From a bacterium UBP2_UBA2255 (lineage in GTDB: Bacteria; Edwardsbacteria; AC1; EtOH8): a stretch of 9,513 nucleotides of DNA. Location of the stretch: assembly GCA_002347565.1 (NCBI GenBank), contig DDXR01000045.1:1-9513 (forward strand), written 5' to 3'. The notes beneath the pieces were generated by a model. That model ran no database searches. It was given only the letters and a program-made list of their open reading frames with translations, and had not been told where the DNA came from. The position numbers were made by a program, and so were the translations under genes. This document shows positions 1 to 7,732 of the stretch, one piece after another. Position 1 is the stretch's first letter, and each line of letters starts with the position of its first letter.

Positions 1-53
1 ACCGGGGTGGTGGCGTTGTGGTCGAGGTAGACCCGTTCAGCGGTGTCCGCCAT
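1..53 (-). CDS. Cysteine desulfurase (NifS/IscS class), N-terminal fragment cut by window edge
   Basis: Only the first 17 codons are inside the window. The ATG at 53-51 reads MADTAERVYLDHNATTP and the frame stays open to position 1. The string VYLDHNATTP is the hallmark N-terminus of class V aminotransferase-fold cysteine desulfurases. These are PLP enzymes that take sulfur from L-cysteine for Fe-S clusters, tRNA thiolation or other cofactors. The start is 11 nt after the stop of the small basic protein gene, so cotranscription is likely. A purine-rich AGGGA lies about 9 nt upstream as a modest ribosome binding site. The PLP lysine and catalytic cysteine are outside the window, so NifS, IscS and SufS cannot be told apart. 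The LDHNATTP form favours the NifS/IscS branch. Confidence 0.88.
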   Translation of the reverse strand, partial: MADTAERVYLDHNATTP

Positions 54-64
54 CGGCGGGGTCC

Positions 65-181
65 CTATTTCCGGATGCCCTGCGAGGACTTCAGCAGCCG
101 CTTCTTTCGCTCGGCCCGCTTGGTCCGCTTCAGCTTGAACTTGATGCTCTTGCGTTTCTGCTTGTTCTTGCTCCGTGCCAT
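65..181 (-). CDS. Small, extremely basic 38-residue protein of unknown function
   Basis: The predicted protein is 38 aa, starts MARSKNKQKRK and ends SSQGIRK. Nineteen residues are Lys or Arg and one is acidic, so it is probably a nucleic-acid or ribosome binder. It has no signal peptide, membrane segment or cysteines. I do not recognise a named family. The ATG at 181-179 is chosen because a strong AAGGAGA lies a few bases upstream. A longer reading of 67 aa is possible from a GTG at 268 that overlaps the stop of the preceding nuclease gene, but its extra 29 residues are not basic and look like translated spacer. The gene sits between a YacP-like nuclease and a cysteine desulfurase, 11 nt before the latter. 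Its reality rests on the ribosome binding site, composition and operon position. Confidence 0.66.
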   Translation of the reverse strand: MARSKNKQKRKSIKFKLKRTKRAERKKRLLKSSQGIRK

Positions 182-185
182 TGGG

Positions 186-192
186 TCTCCTT
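186..192 (-). promoter_or_regulatory. Strong Shine-Dalgarno site that sets the start of the small basic protein
   Basis: The minus strand reads AAGGAGA, then CCC, then the ATG at 181. This is the strongest ribosome binding site in the distal part of the operon. It supports the 38-residue form over the 67-residue reading. Confidence 0.7.
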
Positions 193-264
193 GCATTATC
201 GGTGGATGGATGGTTGTCCGGTCGGCGCCGCAGCCGTCAACATCAATGACCGTCTTCAAACCGA

Positions 265-756
265 TCACCCCTGTTCCCTGCCGCCGGGCGTTTTCGTAAA
301 CAGCTCCAGCCAGTGCTCCGTGTCGCCGCCCGCAGGCTTCTCCGATCCGGGATCGTCCCGCTGCAGCGCCGCGAACAGCCGGTCGCCGAACTCGTCGGAG
401 CCCAGCATCCCGGCCCCCCGCCGCCTGGCGGCGTGGCGGACCTGGTTGTCGGAGCTGATCACCAGCAGGCGTCCCGGGTCGCGGGACGAACCGAGCATCG
501 ACCTGATCTCGTCGTCGGCGCTCTGCGGCGGCCGGGAGAACCGGACGTCGATCCCGGCCACCCGCTGCCGCCGGTCCGGCCCCGCGCCGCTGCCGTCGAA
601 CACCACCGTGATCTGGGCCGGCGCCGCCCGCTTGTATCGCCGCAGCAGGTCGAGCAGCCGGTTCCTGGCCGCCGCTCGGTCGGCGCGCATCAGGCTTTTG
701 GTGTCCCGCAGGGCATACGCCAGGTTATAGCCGTCGATGACTATGTGGCGGGCCAT
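265..756 (-). CDS. NYN-domain ribonuclease, YacP/Rae1-like
   Basis: This is a 163-aa soluble protein with the NYN (PIN-like) nuclease fold, similar to Bacillus YacP (Rae1), a ribosome-associated mRNA endonuclease. Visible motifs are IDGYN at residues 7-11 (Asp8, Asn11), VVFDGSG at 51-57 (Asp54), SADDEI at 79-84 (Asp81, Asp82) and VISSDNQVR at 99-107 (Asp103). These give the expected spread of acidic residues for a metal-dependent active site. The C-terminus has DTEHWLELF, a short Trp-containing helix often seen in this family. The ATG at 756 is chosen because MARHIVIDGYN is a normal family N-terminus, and longer readings run into the protease gene in another frame. It starts 19 nt after the protease stop with only a weak ribosome binding site, so translation may be coupled. 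The family call is firm; the Rae1-type role is inferred by similarity. Confidence 0.87.
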   Translation of the reverse strand: MARHIVIDGYNLAYALRDTKSLMRADRAAARNRLLDLLRRYKRAAPAQITVVFDGSGAGPDRRQRVAGIDVRFSRPPQSADDEIRSMLGSSRDPGRLLVISSDNQVRHAARRRGAGMLGSDEFGDRLFAALQRDDPGSEKPAGGDTEHWLELFTKTPGGREQG

Positions 757-775
757 CGCGGTCCCGTTGGCGGCG

Positions 776-2344
<1,569 letters not shown>

Positions 2345-2394
2345 GGTGATCTTCCCTTTCTCCATAAGCGAATCATCCGGTCAGATTTTCATAA

Positions 2395-2437
2395 GGAATC
2401 CATGAATCCAGGAATTTCTTACATATGAAGAAATCCC
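2395..2437. repeat. Octad-phased repeat with adjoining hairpin between tmk and the protease gene
   Basis: On the plus strand three 8-nt units follow each other: GGAATCCA, TGAATCCA, GGAATTTC (2395-2418). The last overlaps a hairpin with arms 2411-2420 and 2428-2437 (9 of 10 pairs) around a 7-nt loop containing CATATG. Neither strand has a T-tract after the stem, so it is not an intrinsic terminator. The rest of the 138-nt spacer shows no gene. Confidence 0.5.
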
Positions 2438-2482
2438 GTATCATCCAATGCTGACGCTTTCAGATCTTCCGAGAAGCACGAT

Positions 2483-3193
2483 TCATGTCTTCCTTGGTTC
2501 CTTGGCGTTTTTCCCCGGCGCGAGCCTGCTCCAGACCAGCTGCCGCACCGCCGCCTGGACAACGTCCGGAGGGAACCGGCCGTCCAGCAGCCTGACCCTG
2601 GCCGGCGCGGCCTTGGCCAGCGCCTTGAACCCGTTCCGCACCCGGTGGTGGAACCGTTTCTCCTGCGCCTCCATCCGGTCGAAGCGCCGCTGCCGCCGCG
2701 CGGCCCGCGCAAAGCCGACGTCGACCGGCACGTCGATCACCAGGGTGAGGTCGGGCCAGCAGCCTGCGGTCGCAGTGCGGTTCAACCGGTCGACCAGCGC
2801 CGGGTCCAGCCCCCGGCCCGAGCCCTGGTAGGCGGCGGACGAGTCGGCGAACCGGTCGCAGATGACGATCACCCCGCCCGTGAGGGCGGGGGCGATCACC
2901 TCATCGACATGCTGGCGGCGCGAGGCCTCCAGCAGCAGCAGCTCGGTCAGCGGGTGCATGGCATGGTGCCGGGCGTCCAGCAGGATCCTCCGGATCTGCT
3001 CCGAGATGCGCGGCCCGCCCGGCTCGCGGGTCAGCAGGACCTTGTGCCCCTGCGCTTTCAGCCAGCGCGCCAGCAGCTTCGCCTGGGTCGACTTGCCGCA
3101 GCCCTCGATGCCTTCGAAGGTGACGAACAACCCCCGCTGTTTGCTTATGTGGGATTTGCGATTTGGCGCCCAGCCCGATTTGGCTGTTCTCAT
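2483..3193 (-). CDS. tmk: Thymidylate kinase (dTMP kinase)
   Basis: This 236-aa enzyme phosphorylates dTMP to dTDP with ATP, a step of dTTP synthesis shared by the de novo and salvage routes. Motifs in order are the P-loop GIEGCGKST (28-36, Lys34), REPGG (56-60), CDRFADSSAAYQG (112-124, the DR motif) and the Arg-rich LID RAARRQRRFDRME (163-175). The core starts at RGLFVTFEG (20-28), where most family members start with almost no leader. The 19 residues before it (MRTAKSGWAPNRKSHISKQ) are extra and are encoded by heptad-repeat sequence. The ATG at 3193 is the first ATG. A TTG at 3223 would add ten more repeat-encoded residues, and a TTG at the Leu of RGLF would give an almost leaderless protein. 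No start has a good ribosome binding site. The C-terminus ends in a basic tail (GKNAKEPRKT). Confidence 0.94.
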   Translation of the reverse strand: MRTAKSGWAPNRKSHISKQRGLFVTFEGIEGCGKSTQAKLLARWLKAQGHKVLLTREPGGPRISEQIRRILLDARHHAMHPLTELLLLEASRRQHVDEVIAPALTGGVIVICDRFADSSAAYQGSGRGLDPALVDRLNRTATAGCWPDLTLVIDVPVDVGFARAARRQRRFDRMEAQEKRFHHRVRNGFKALAKAAPARVRLLDGRFPPDVVQAAVRQLVWSRLAPGKNAKEPRKT

Positions 3194-3240
3194 TTCTTGC
3201 GTGCGCTCAATACCAAATGCCAAATCCCGAATGCCGAATC
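3152..3240. repeat. Inverted heptad-phased repeat spanning the tmk start
   Basis: On the plus strand, 3206-3240 is five consecutive 7-nt units: CTCAATA, CCAAATG, CCAAATC, CCGAATG, CCGAATC. Facing it in opposite orientation are GATTTGC and GATTTGG at 3153-3166, with another GATTTGG at 3177-3183. The arms can pair, placing the tmk ATG (3193) in the intervening loop. The unit matches the tract at 6260-6287 in the secreted-protein gene. It resembles the heptanucleotide short tandem repeats known from cyanobacteria and other bacteria, but I infer no common origin. Confidence 0.65.
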
Positions 3241-3241
3241 G

Positions 3242-4351
3242 TCATTTTTTTCCGTACTTCTTGACGAACTCCTCGACGTTGCGGCGGGCCTGGTCGTCCG
3301 GCACCTGGACCATCGGCGACTTCATGAAGTAGCTGGACGGCTCCAGCATCGTGCCGGACAGCTTGTGGTCCAGCGCCAGCTTGGCGCAGCGCACCGCGTC
3401 GATCACCACGCCGGCGGAGTTGGGCGAGTCCCACACCTCCAGCTTCATGTCCAGGTTCAGCGGCACGTCGCCGAAGGTCTGCCCCTCCATCTTGATGTGG
3501 CAGAACTTGCGGTCCAGCAGCCACGGCACGTAGTCCGACGGGCCGACGTGGATGTCGTCCGGGTCCATCTTGTAGTCCAGCATCGAGGTGACGGCGTTGG
3601 TCTTGGAGATCTTCTTGGACTCCAGCCGCTCCCGCTCCAGCATGTTGAGGAAGTCGGTGTTGCCGCCGAAGTTCAGCTGGTAGGTCTTCTGCAGCCTGAC
3701 GCCGCGGTCCATGAACAGCCGGGTCAGCACCCGGTGGGTGATGGTGGCCCCCACCTGGGACTTGATGTCGTCGCCGATGCAGGGCACGCCGGCCTTCTTG
3801 AAGCGGCTGGACCAGTACTGCTCGCGGGCGATGAACACCGGGATGCAGTTGACGAAGGCGCAGCGGGCCTCCAGGATCTGCTCCACGTACCACTTGGTGG
3901 CCTCCTCGGATCCGACCGGCAGGTAGCTGACCACCACGTCGGTGCCGGTGTCCTGCAGCAGCTTGACGATGTCCACCGTCGAGCCCGGGGCCTTCTTGAT
4001 GATCTGCGACAGGTACTTGCCCAGCCCGTCGTGGGTCATGCCCCGCTGCACCGTGATCCCGCTTTTGGGCACCTGGCAGAACTTGTAGGTGTTGTTGGGC
4101 TTGGTGTAGATGGCCGCGGCCAGGTCCTTGCCCACCTTGTTGCGGTCGATGTCGATGGCGGCCGAGAACTCGATGTCGGAGATATGGTAGCCGCCCAGGG
4201 TGACGTGCATCAGGCCGGGGATCTTGTCGCCCGGCTTGGCGTTGCGGTAGTAGTGCACGCCCTGGACGAAGGACGAGGCGCAGTTGCCCACGCCGATGAT
4301 GCCCACCCGGACCTTGCCGCCGGCTTTCTTGGCCTTGGTCGTTTTTGCCAT
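3242..4351 (-). CDS. ino1: Inositol-3-phosphate synthase
   Basis: This 369-aa NAD-dependent enzyme converts D-glucose 6-phosphate to 1D-myo-inositol 3-phosphate, the entry step to inositol lipids and solutes. It has the size of the compact bacterial and archaeal form rather than the eukaryotic enzyme of over 500 residues. The Rossmann fingerprint VGIIGVGNCASS is at 16-27 after a Lys-rich leader. Family signatures are GDDIKSQVGAT (193-203), NFGGNTDFLNM (227-237), GPSDYVPWL (270-278), HIKMEGQTFGD (285-295) and LDMKLEVWDSPNSAG (300-314). Lysines 197, 287 and 303 lie in conserved blocks and are candidates for the phosphate-binding or catalytic set. The ATG at 4351 has an AGAGGA site 6-7 nt upstream. 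It follows the phosphatidyltransferase gene by 60 nt, and tmk follows after a short repeat-bearing gap. The pairing with the next enzyme points to phosphoinositide lipid synthesis. Confidence 0.96.
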   Translation of the reverse strand: MAKTTKAKKAGGKVRVGIIGVGNCASSFVQGVHYYRNAKPGDKIPGLMHVTLGGYHISDIEFSAAIDIDRNKVGKDLAAAIYTKPNNTYKFCQVPKSGITVQRGMTHDGLGKYLSQIIKKAPGSTVDIVKLLQDTGTDVVVSYLPVGSEEATKWYVEQILEARCAFVNCIPVFIAREQYWSSRFKKAGVPCIGDDIKSQVGATITHRVLTRLFMDRGVRLQKTYQLNFGGNTDFLNMLERERLESKKISKTNAVTSMLDYKMDPDDIHVGPSDYVPWLLDRKFCHIKMEGQTFGDVPLNLDMKLEVWDSPNSAGVVIDAVRCAKLALDHKLSGTMLEPSSYFMKSPMVQVPDDQARRNVEEFVKKYGKK

Positions 4352-4411
4352 GGTGTTCCTCTCGGTTATATGGTGTTTCTGGATATGCGTCGACGGCCGC
4401 CGTCCCGGCGC

Positions 4412-5026
4412 TCAGGCCGGCGGCGGCCCGTTCCTGGTGATCCGCCGCACGTGCAGCATCCGCTGCACGGCCGTGACGTTGGTCAGCACGGCCAGCAGCC
4501 ACAGCCCCACCTCGAAGATCCATTCCTGGTCGAACATCGCGGACAGCAGCGTGCCGGCGATCACCACGGTCAGCCGCTCGGGCCGCTCCATCAGGCCCAC
4601 CTTGCAGTCCAGCCTCAGCCCCTCGGCCCGGGCCCGGGCGTAGCTGACCATCAGCGATCCCGCCAGCGCCAGGTCGGTGAGGATCACCAGCCGCCAGGTG
4701 TCGCGCCCGGCGTAGAAGTAGGAGAGCCCGATGAACATCGCCAGCTCGGAGTAGCGGTCCAGGAACGAGTCGTAGAACCGGCCGAAGGTGGTGACGGAGC
4801 CGGAGCGCCTCGCCAGCGATCCGTCGATGGCGTCGCAGATGGCCGACAGCAGCGCCGCCAGCCCGCCCCAGAAGAAATGGCCGGTGGCGAACAGGAACCC
4901 CGAGAGCACGCCGCAGGCGAACCCGGCGCTGGTCAGCCAGTTGGGCTTGATGTTGAGCCGCGCGAACCAGCCGACCGCCGGCTGGAACAGCGCGATGAAC
5001 CCGTTTTTCAGCCAGTTGGGGAGCAT
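4412..5026 (-). CDS. CDP-alcohol phosphatidyltransferase, likely phosphatidylinositol-phosphate synthase
   Basis: This 204-aa integral membrane enzyme transfers a phosphatidyl group from a CDP-linked lipid to an alcohol, releasing CMP. The full family motif D-x2-DG-x2-AR-x8-G-x3-D-x3-D is present with exact spacing at Asp65, Asp68, Gly69, Ala72, Arg73, Gly82, Asp86 and Asp90, where metal and CDP bind. Hydrophobic helices lie at about 31-50, 52-66, 93-106, 114-130, 152-165 and 168-184. SYARARAEGL (128-137) and GLMERPERLT (144-153) resemble the acceptor-side elements of bacterial PIP synthases such as the mycobacterial PgsA1 type. The adjacent inositol-3-phosphate synthase makes inositol phosphate the most likely acceptor. 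A glycerol-phosphate acceptor cannot be excluded. The start is 7 nt after the preceding stop with a poor ribosome binding site, which suggests coupling. No phosphatase to remove the inositol phosphate is in the window. Confidence 0.88.
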   Translation of the reverse strand: MLPNWLKNGFIALFQPAVGWFARLNIKPNWLTSAGFACGVLSGFLFATGHFFWGGLAALLSAICDAIDGSLARRSGSVTTFGRFYDSFLDRYSELAMFIGLSYFYAGRDTWRLVILTDLALAGSLMVSYARARAEGLRLDCKVGLMERPERLTVVIAGTLLSAMFDQEWIFEVGLWLLAVLTNVTAVQRMLHVRRITRNGPPPA

Positions 5027-5033
5027 GGCCCGG

Positions 5034-6002
5034 TCAGAGCAGGTCCTTGAGCTTGGAGTGCCGGCCGAAGCTGGAGGCCTTGAGCGCGAACCGGAAATCC
5101 TTGAACGCGCTCTGGACGATGGCGTCCAACCGCTTGCCCAGCACCATCCGGAACGAGTCGACGAACACGTCGATCCATTCGGCGAAGGCGCGGCCCAGCT
5201 CGTCGGGCGTGGCCACCACCTTGTCGGCGGGCTGGATCTCCCCGTTGAGGCCGAACTCCTTGAGGAAGGCGAAGTGGGCGGCGGCGGCCTCCTGCGACGA
5301 GGCCAGGGTCTTGGCCACCAGGGTGGGGGTGGCGATGCCCTGCAGCTCGGCCACCAGCTTGTTGAAGGCGTTGACGTACATCGCGATCTGGGCCGGCGCG
5401 GCCTGCTCGGCCTGCTCGGGCAGCTTGTCGAAGATGTCGACCACCAGCGCGCCCGGGGCGGCGGCGGCGGACTTGAGCGCGGCCTTGAGGGCGTCCACGG
5501 CCAGGCTCTCCACCTTCCAGGTGAAGTAGCCCGAGGCCGGCGCGCCCTGCTTGAACCGCAGGTAGCTGATCTCCAGGCCGCGCCGCAGCTCGACGAAGCC
5601 GTCGAACTTGCCACCCTGCAGCTTCTCGAACAGCTTGTCCGGGTCCATCTGGGTCAGGTCCAGGTTCTTGACCGCGGCCTTGACCGAGAAGGTGGCCAGG
5701 ATCATGTCCACCAGCTCGTCCGGGGTCTCGTAGATCGAGACCGTGCCGACGGTGGTGCCCTTGGCCTTTTCGATCACCTCGGAGATGGAGATCTGCCTGC
5801 GCTCGGTGCGCGAGAAGTGCCCGGCGTTGACCGGCTCGCCCCGCTTCAGGTAGAGGAACTGCACCGCGTCGGGATAGACGATCTCCATGTAGCCGGAGAT
5901 CTTGCTGGCCCGCTCCTTCTTGTTGTCCGCCAGGATGTTGTCCAGGTGGACGAACTCCAGCTTGGCGTTGGAGAGCACCGCCCGCCCTTTGGGGAACTTC
6001 AT
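5034..6002 (-). CDS. Protein of unknown function with two PATAN/DUF4388-like modules and a helical C-terminal region
   Basis: This 322-aa protein has no signal peptide or membrane segment and is probably cytoplasmic. I do not recognise a named family with certainty. Two similar stretches, residues 34-63 and 132-160, align without gaps over their first 24 positions. The shared pattern is K-x-x-G-aromatic-x-E-(I/L), then (F/Y)-L-x-(L/F)-K-x-G-x-P, then G-x-F. Each is a predicted beta hairpin pair followed by a helix. The 'GYMEI ... LYLKRGEPVNAG' style resembles PATAN/DUF4388 domains found in bacterial signalling proteins. Residues from about 190 to the end are mostly helical and could form a bundle. 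The ATG at 6002 begins 5 nt after the secreted-protein stop, and the stop is 7 nt before the phosphatidyltransferase start. A regulatory or scaffolding role near inositol lipid synthesis is only a guess from position. Confidence 0.72.
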   Translation of the reverse strand: MKFPKGRAVLSNAKLEFVHLDNILADNKKERASKISGYMEIVYPDAVQFLYLKRGEPVNAGHFSRTERRQISISEVIEKAKGTTVGTVSIYETPDELVDMILATFSVKAAVKNLDLTQMDPDKLFEKLQGGKFDGFVELRRGLEISYLRFKQGAPASGYFTWKVESLAVDALKAALKSAAAAPGALVVDIFDKLPEQAEQAAPAQIAMYVNAFNKLVAELQGIATPTLVAKTLASSQEAAAAHFAFLKEFGLNGEIQPADKVVATPDELGRAFAEWIDVFVDSFRMVLGKRLDAIVQSAFKDFRFALKASSFGRHSKLKDLL

Positions 6003-6007
6003 GCTGC

Positions 6008-7525
6008 CTACTTTATGATGGAGATTCGTTGAATGGTTTCCTGTCCGCCCGACTTCAATCTGGCGAAGTACACGCCCGAGGCCACCCTGCGCCCGGCCAG
6101 GTCCGCGCAGTCCCAGTCTATTTGATTTCCGGAGATGTCCAGCGTTTTGATCAGCCGCCCGGCGACGTCGTATATCGATACCGACGAGTTCCGTTTAGAA
6201 GGAAGGGTATATGAGAAATGGACGACGTTGCGCGCGGGGTTGGGCCACGACTTGAGACTTATTTTCGATTTGGGATTTTGGATTTGGACTGTCGTTTTTT
6301 CGGAAACACCAAGTGGAACCGAGGTCCGTGTTACGTAAATCCTGCCTTGGGATTCGTAACTCACCCATACAGTACTATCGCGGTCGAAGTCGATGTCGGG
6401 GTTGATGCAACTGTCAATGCCTACCGGGTTGATCCGCTTCGGCGGAGCCGACCAAAGTGAATCGTAGTACGTATGCAGGTATATGTTATTCCCGTCGCTC
6501 CAAACGAGGGTCGGATGGGTCATCGGTGCGACGGCGCCAGAGTGAAACGGGGTGTTGCTTATTATAACGTATGTAGTGTCAAGAGCCCCGCTCGATTGAT
6601 CGAATTTCATACACCATATCGTATCACCCTGCGGCGGGCCGAGTGCGCTGGCAAAGACAACTAGTTGCTTTCCTGACGAATCATGTGTAATCCCGATGTT
6701 GGTCGCGGGTGAACCATAGTATACACCGCCCATAGAGTATATTTCACCCGCATAGTAACTCGGGATCCATGCATTGCTATCTGGCTTCCATGATGTGTAT
6801 CCCAGATTGTACCCATAACTTATAAAACCATTCGCTTCATATCGCTCGATGAATACGGGATTGGTTCCTTCGTGCACTAAAACACCTTCCGGGTAGTGGG
6901 CGGTTCCGAACCAGCCATCATATGGTTTTCCTGGTAACACTAGTTGTGTTGTCCCTAGAGTCGTATCATGTATGCATTTGTAAATAATGCTGGCAGCCTG
7001 ATTCCTGACGATCGAATCCGATGGCCATGTGACAACCACAGTACCGACATCATTCGAAGCGAAGACGATCCGCGAATTAACCTGTGGTGATAGAAAAGGA
7101 TGGGACATCGTCGTGTCGAGTGGCAACAAAGTATCAAAAATCGCTATAGAATGTGTGATGCTGTCCGGATAAGAATAGAAAACAACATGCAATTGGTCCG
7201 GATCATCATACGCGATCCATCGGCAATCAGAGAACCGGTCGTACTCGATATCGCAAGCGTGCTGGTTGTATGAATCGTTGGACCAATTATACTTGGTCCA
7301 CGTATTCGGGATCGGGTCAAATCGTGCATAAAAAACGTCGTTCGCTCCTCCATGAACCGGATTCGACTGCAACCAGAGAATCCGGGCTACGCTTTCATTG
7401 TCAACCGCGATCTTCGGCTTGGCGCCACCTGTACTATCCGAGACGCACCACGTCTGCGCATACCCGTATGCATGGCACAATGTCAAAGAGCAGAAAAGCA
7501 ATGCCAGGGAGAACGGCCTTCTCAT
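6008..7525 (-). CDS. Secreted protein of unknown function with type IX secretion (type A) sorting domain
   Basis: The 505-aa product begins with a classical signal peptide (MRRPFSLALLFCSLTLC followed by HAYGYAQ, cleavage probably near residue 23). The body (about 25-410) is rich in Trp, Tyr, Asp and Ser with many short beta-like segments, suggesting a beta-propeller or similar fold; I recognise no enzyme motif. The last 80 residues (426-505) are a T9SS type A C-terminal sorting domain: SWPNPARN, then SVSIYDVAGRLIKTL, GVYFARL and the ending QRISIIK. This directs export by the type IX system and surface attachment. The linker VQIQNPKSKIS is encoded by a heptad repeat. The ATG at 7525 has AAAGGGGG upstream; a TTG at 7567 would precede the signal peptide with repeat-encoded residues. 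GC is clearly lower than in the neighbours. The next gene starts 5 nt after its stop. Confidence 0.85.
   Translation of the reverse strand: MRRPFSLALLFCSLTLCHAYGYAQTWCVSDSTGGAKPKIAVDNESVARILWLQSNPVHGGANDVFYARFDPIPNTWTKYNWSNDSYNQHACDIEYDRFSDCRWIAYDDPDQLHVVFYSYPDSITHSIAIFDTLLPLDTTMSHPFLSPQVNSRIVFASNDVGTVVVTWPSDSIVRNQAASIIYKCIHDTTLGTTQLVLPGKPYDGWFGTAHYPEGVLVHEGTNPVFIERYEANGFISYGYNLGYTSWKPDSNAWIPSYYAGEIYSMGGVYYGSPATNIGITHDSSGKQLVVFASALGPPQGDTIWCMKFDQSSGALDTTYVIISNTPFHSGAVAPMTHPTLVWSDGNNIYLHTYYDSLWSAPPKRINPVGIDSCINPDIDFDRDSTVWVSYESQGRIYVTRTSVPLGVSEKTTVQIQNPKSKISLKSWPNPARNVVHFSYTLPSKRNSSVSIYDVAGRLIKTLDISGNQIDWDCADLAGRRVASGVYFARLKSGGQETIQRISIIK
6260..6287. repeat. Heptad-phased tract inside the secreted-protein gene
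   Basis: On the plus strand four consecutive 7-nt units read TATTTTC, GATTTGG, GATTTTG, GATTTGG. In the gene (minus strand) this encodes IQNPKSKIS, the linker just before the sorting domain. The unit is the same as in the tract over the tmk start. Confidence 0.6.
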
Positions 7526-7544
7526 GGCGCGCCCCCTTTCAATC

Positions 7545-7607
7545 AATTGGCAATGACCAATGGACAATGGACCGTAAACCGCAACCCGTGAACCGTGAAT
7601 CGTGAAA
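7545..7607. repeat. Nine-unit heptad tract upstream of the secreted-protein gene
   Basis: On the plus strand nine 7-nt units run without phase shift: AATTGGC, AATGACC, AATGGAC, AATGGAC, CGTAAAC, CGCAACC, CGTGAAC, CGTGAAT, CGTGAAA. The first four belong to one sequence type (AATGGAC-like) and the last five to another (CGTGAAC-like), yet the phase is kept across the junction at 7572/7573. It ends 19 nt before the secreted-protein start codon and lies in its 5' leader or promoter region. Confidence 0.7.
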
Positions 7608-7732
7608 CGAAATGGTAGTCGATTGCTTCGCTTGTTCAGGTGACCCCGCCCTCTGTCCCTCCCCGCTGCGGAGAGGGACGCATCATCGCTCGCAATGACG
7701 AAAGAGCAATAAAGAACAAGTTTTGTGTCTTT
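7608..7732. other. Non-coding spacer with a REP-like hairpin
   Basis: No gene is supported between the regulator stop (7912) and the secreted-protein start (7525), a gap of 386 nt. This part holds a strong hairpin at 7655-7679, with outer arms GTCCCTC and GAGGGAC, inner CCG/CGG pairs after one mismatch and a 3-nt loop. There is no T-tract on either side, so it looks like a dispersed palindromic element rather than a terminator. The flanks (GATTGCTTCGC near 7621, CGCTCGCAATGACG near 7687) resemble widespread intergenic repeat sequence. Confidence 0.5.

Noticed and set aside
2411..2437. Terminator between tmk and the protease gene
   Set aside because: The hairpin is AT-rich with one mismatch and no following T-tract. 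The genes are co-oriented in what looks like a continuing operon.
2645..5050. Long plus-strand reading frame of 801 codons
   Set aside because: It runs antisense through tmk, ino1 and the phosphatidyltransferase gene, ignores their boundaries, and has His/Val/Gln/Arg-rich low-complexity composition.
4788..6032. Plus-strand reading frame of 414 codons
   Set aside because: Antisense shadow of the two-module protein and the transferase. It has no domain or ribosome binding site.
7526..7567. Upstream TTG start of the secreted-protein gene
   Set aside because: It would place 14 repeat-encoded residues before the signal peptide. The ATG at 7525 has a purine-rich site upstream and gives a normal signal sequence.
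7655..7679. Terminator after the Crp-family gene
   Set aside because: The stem is strong, but neither strand has a T-tract after it. It fits a dispersed palindromic element better.
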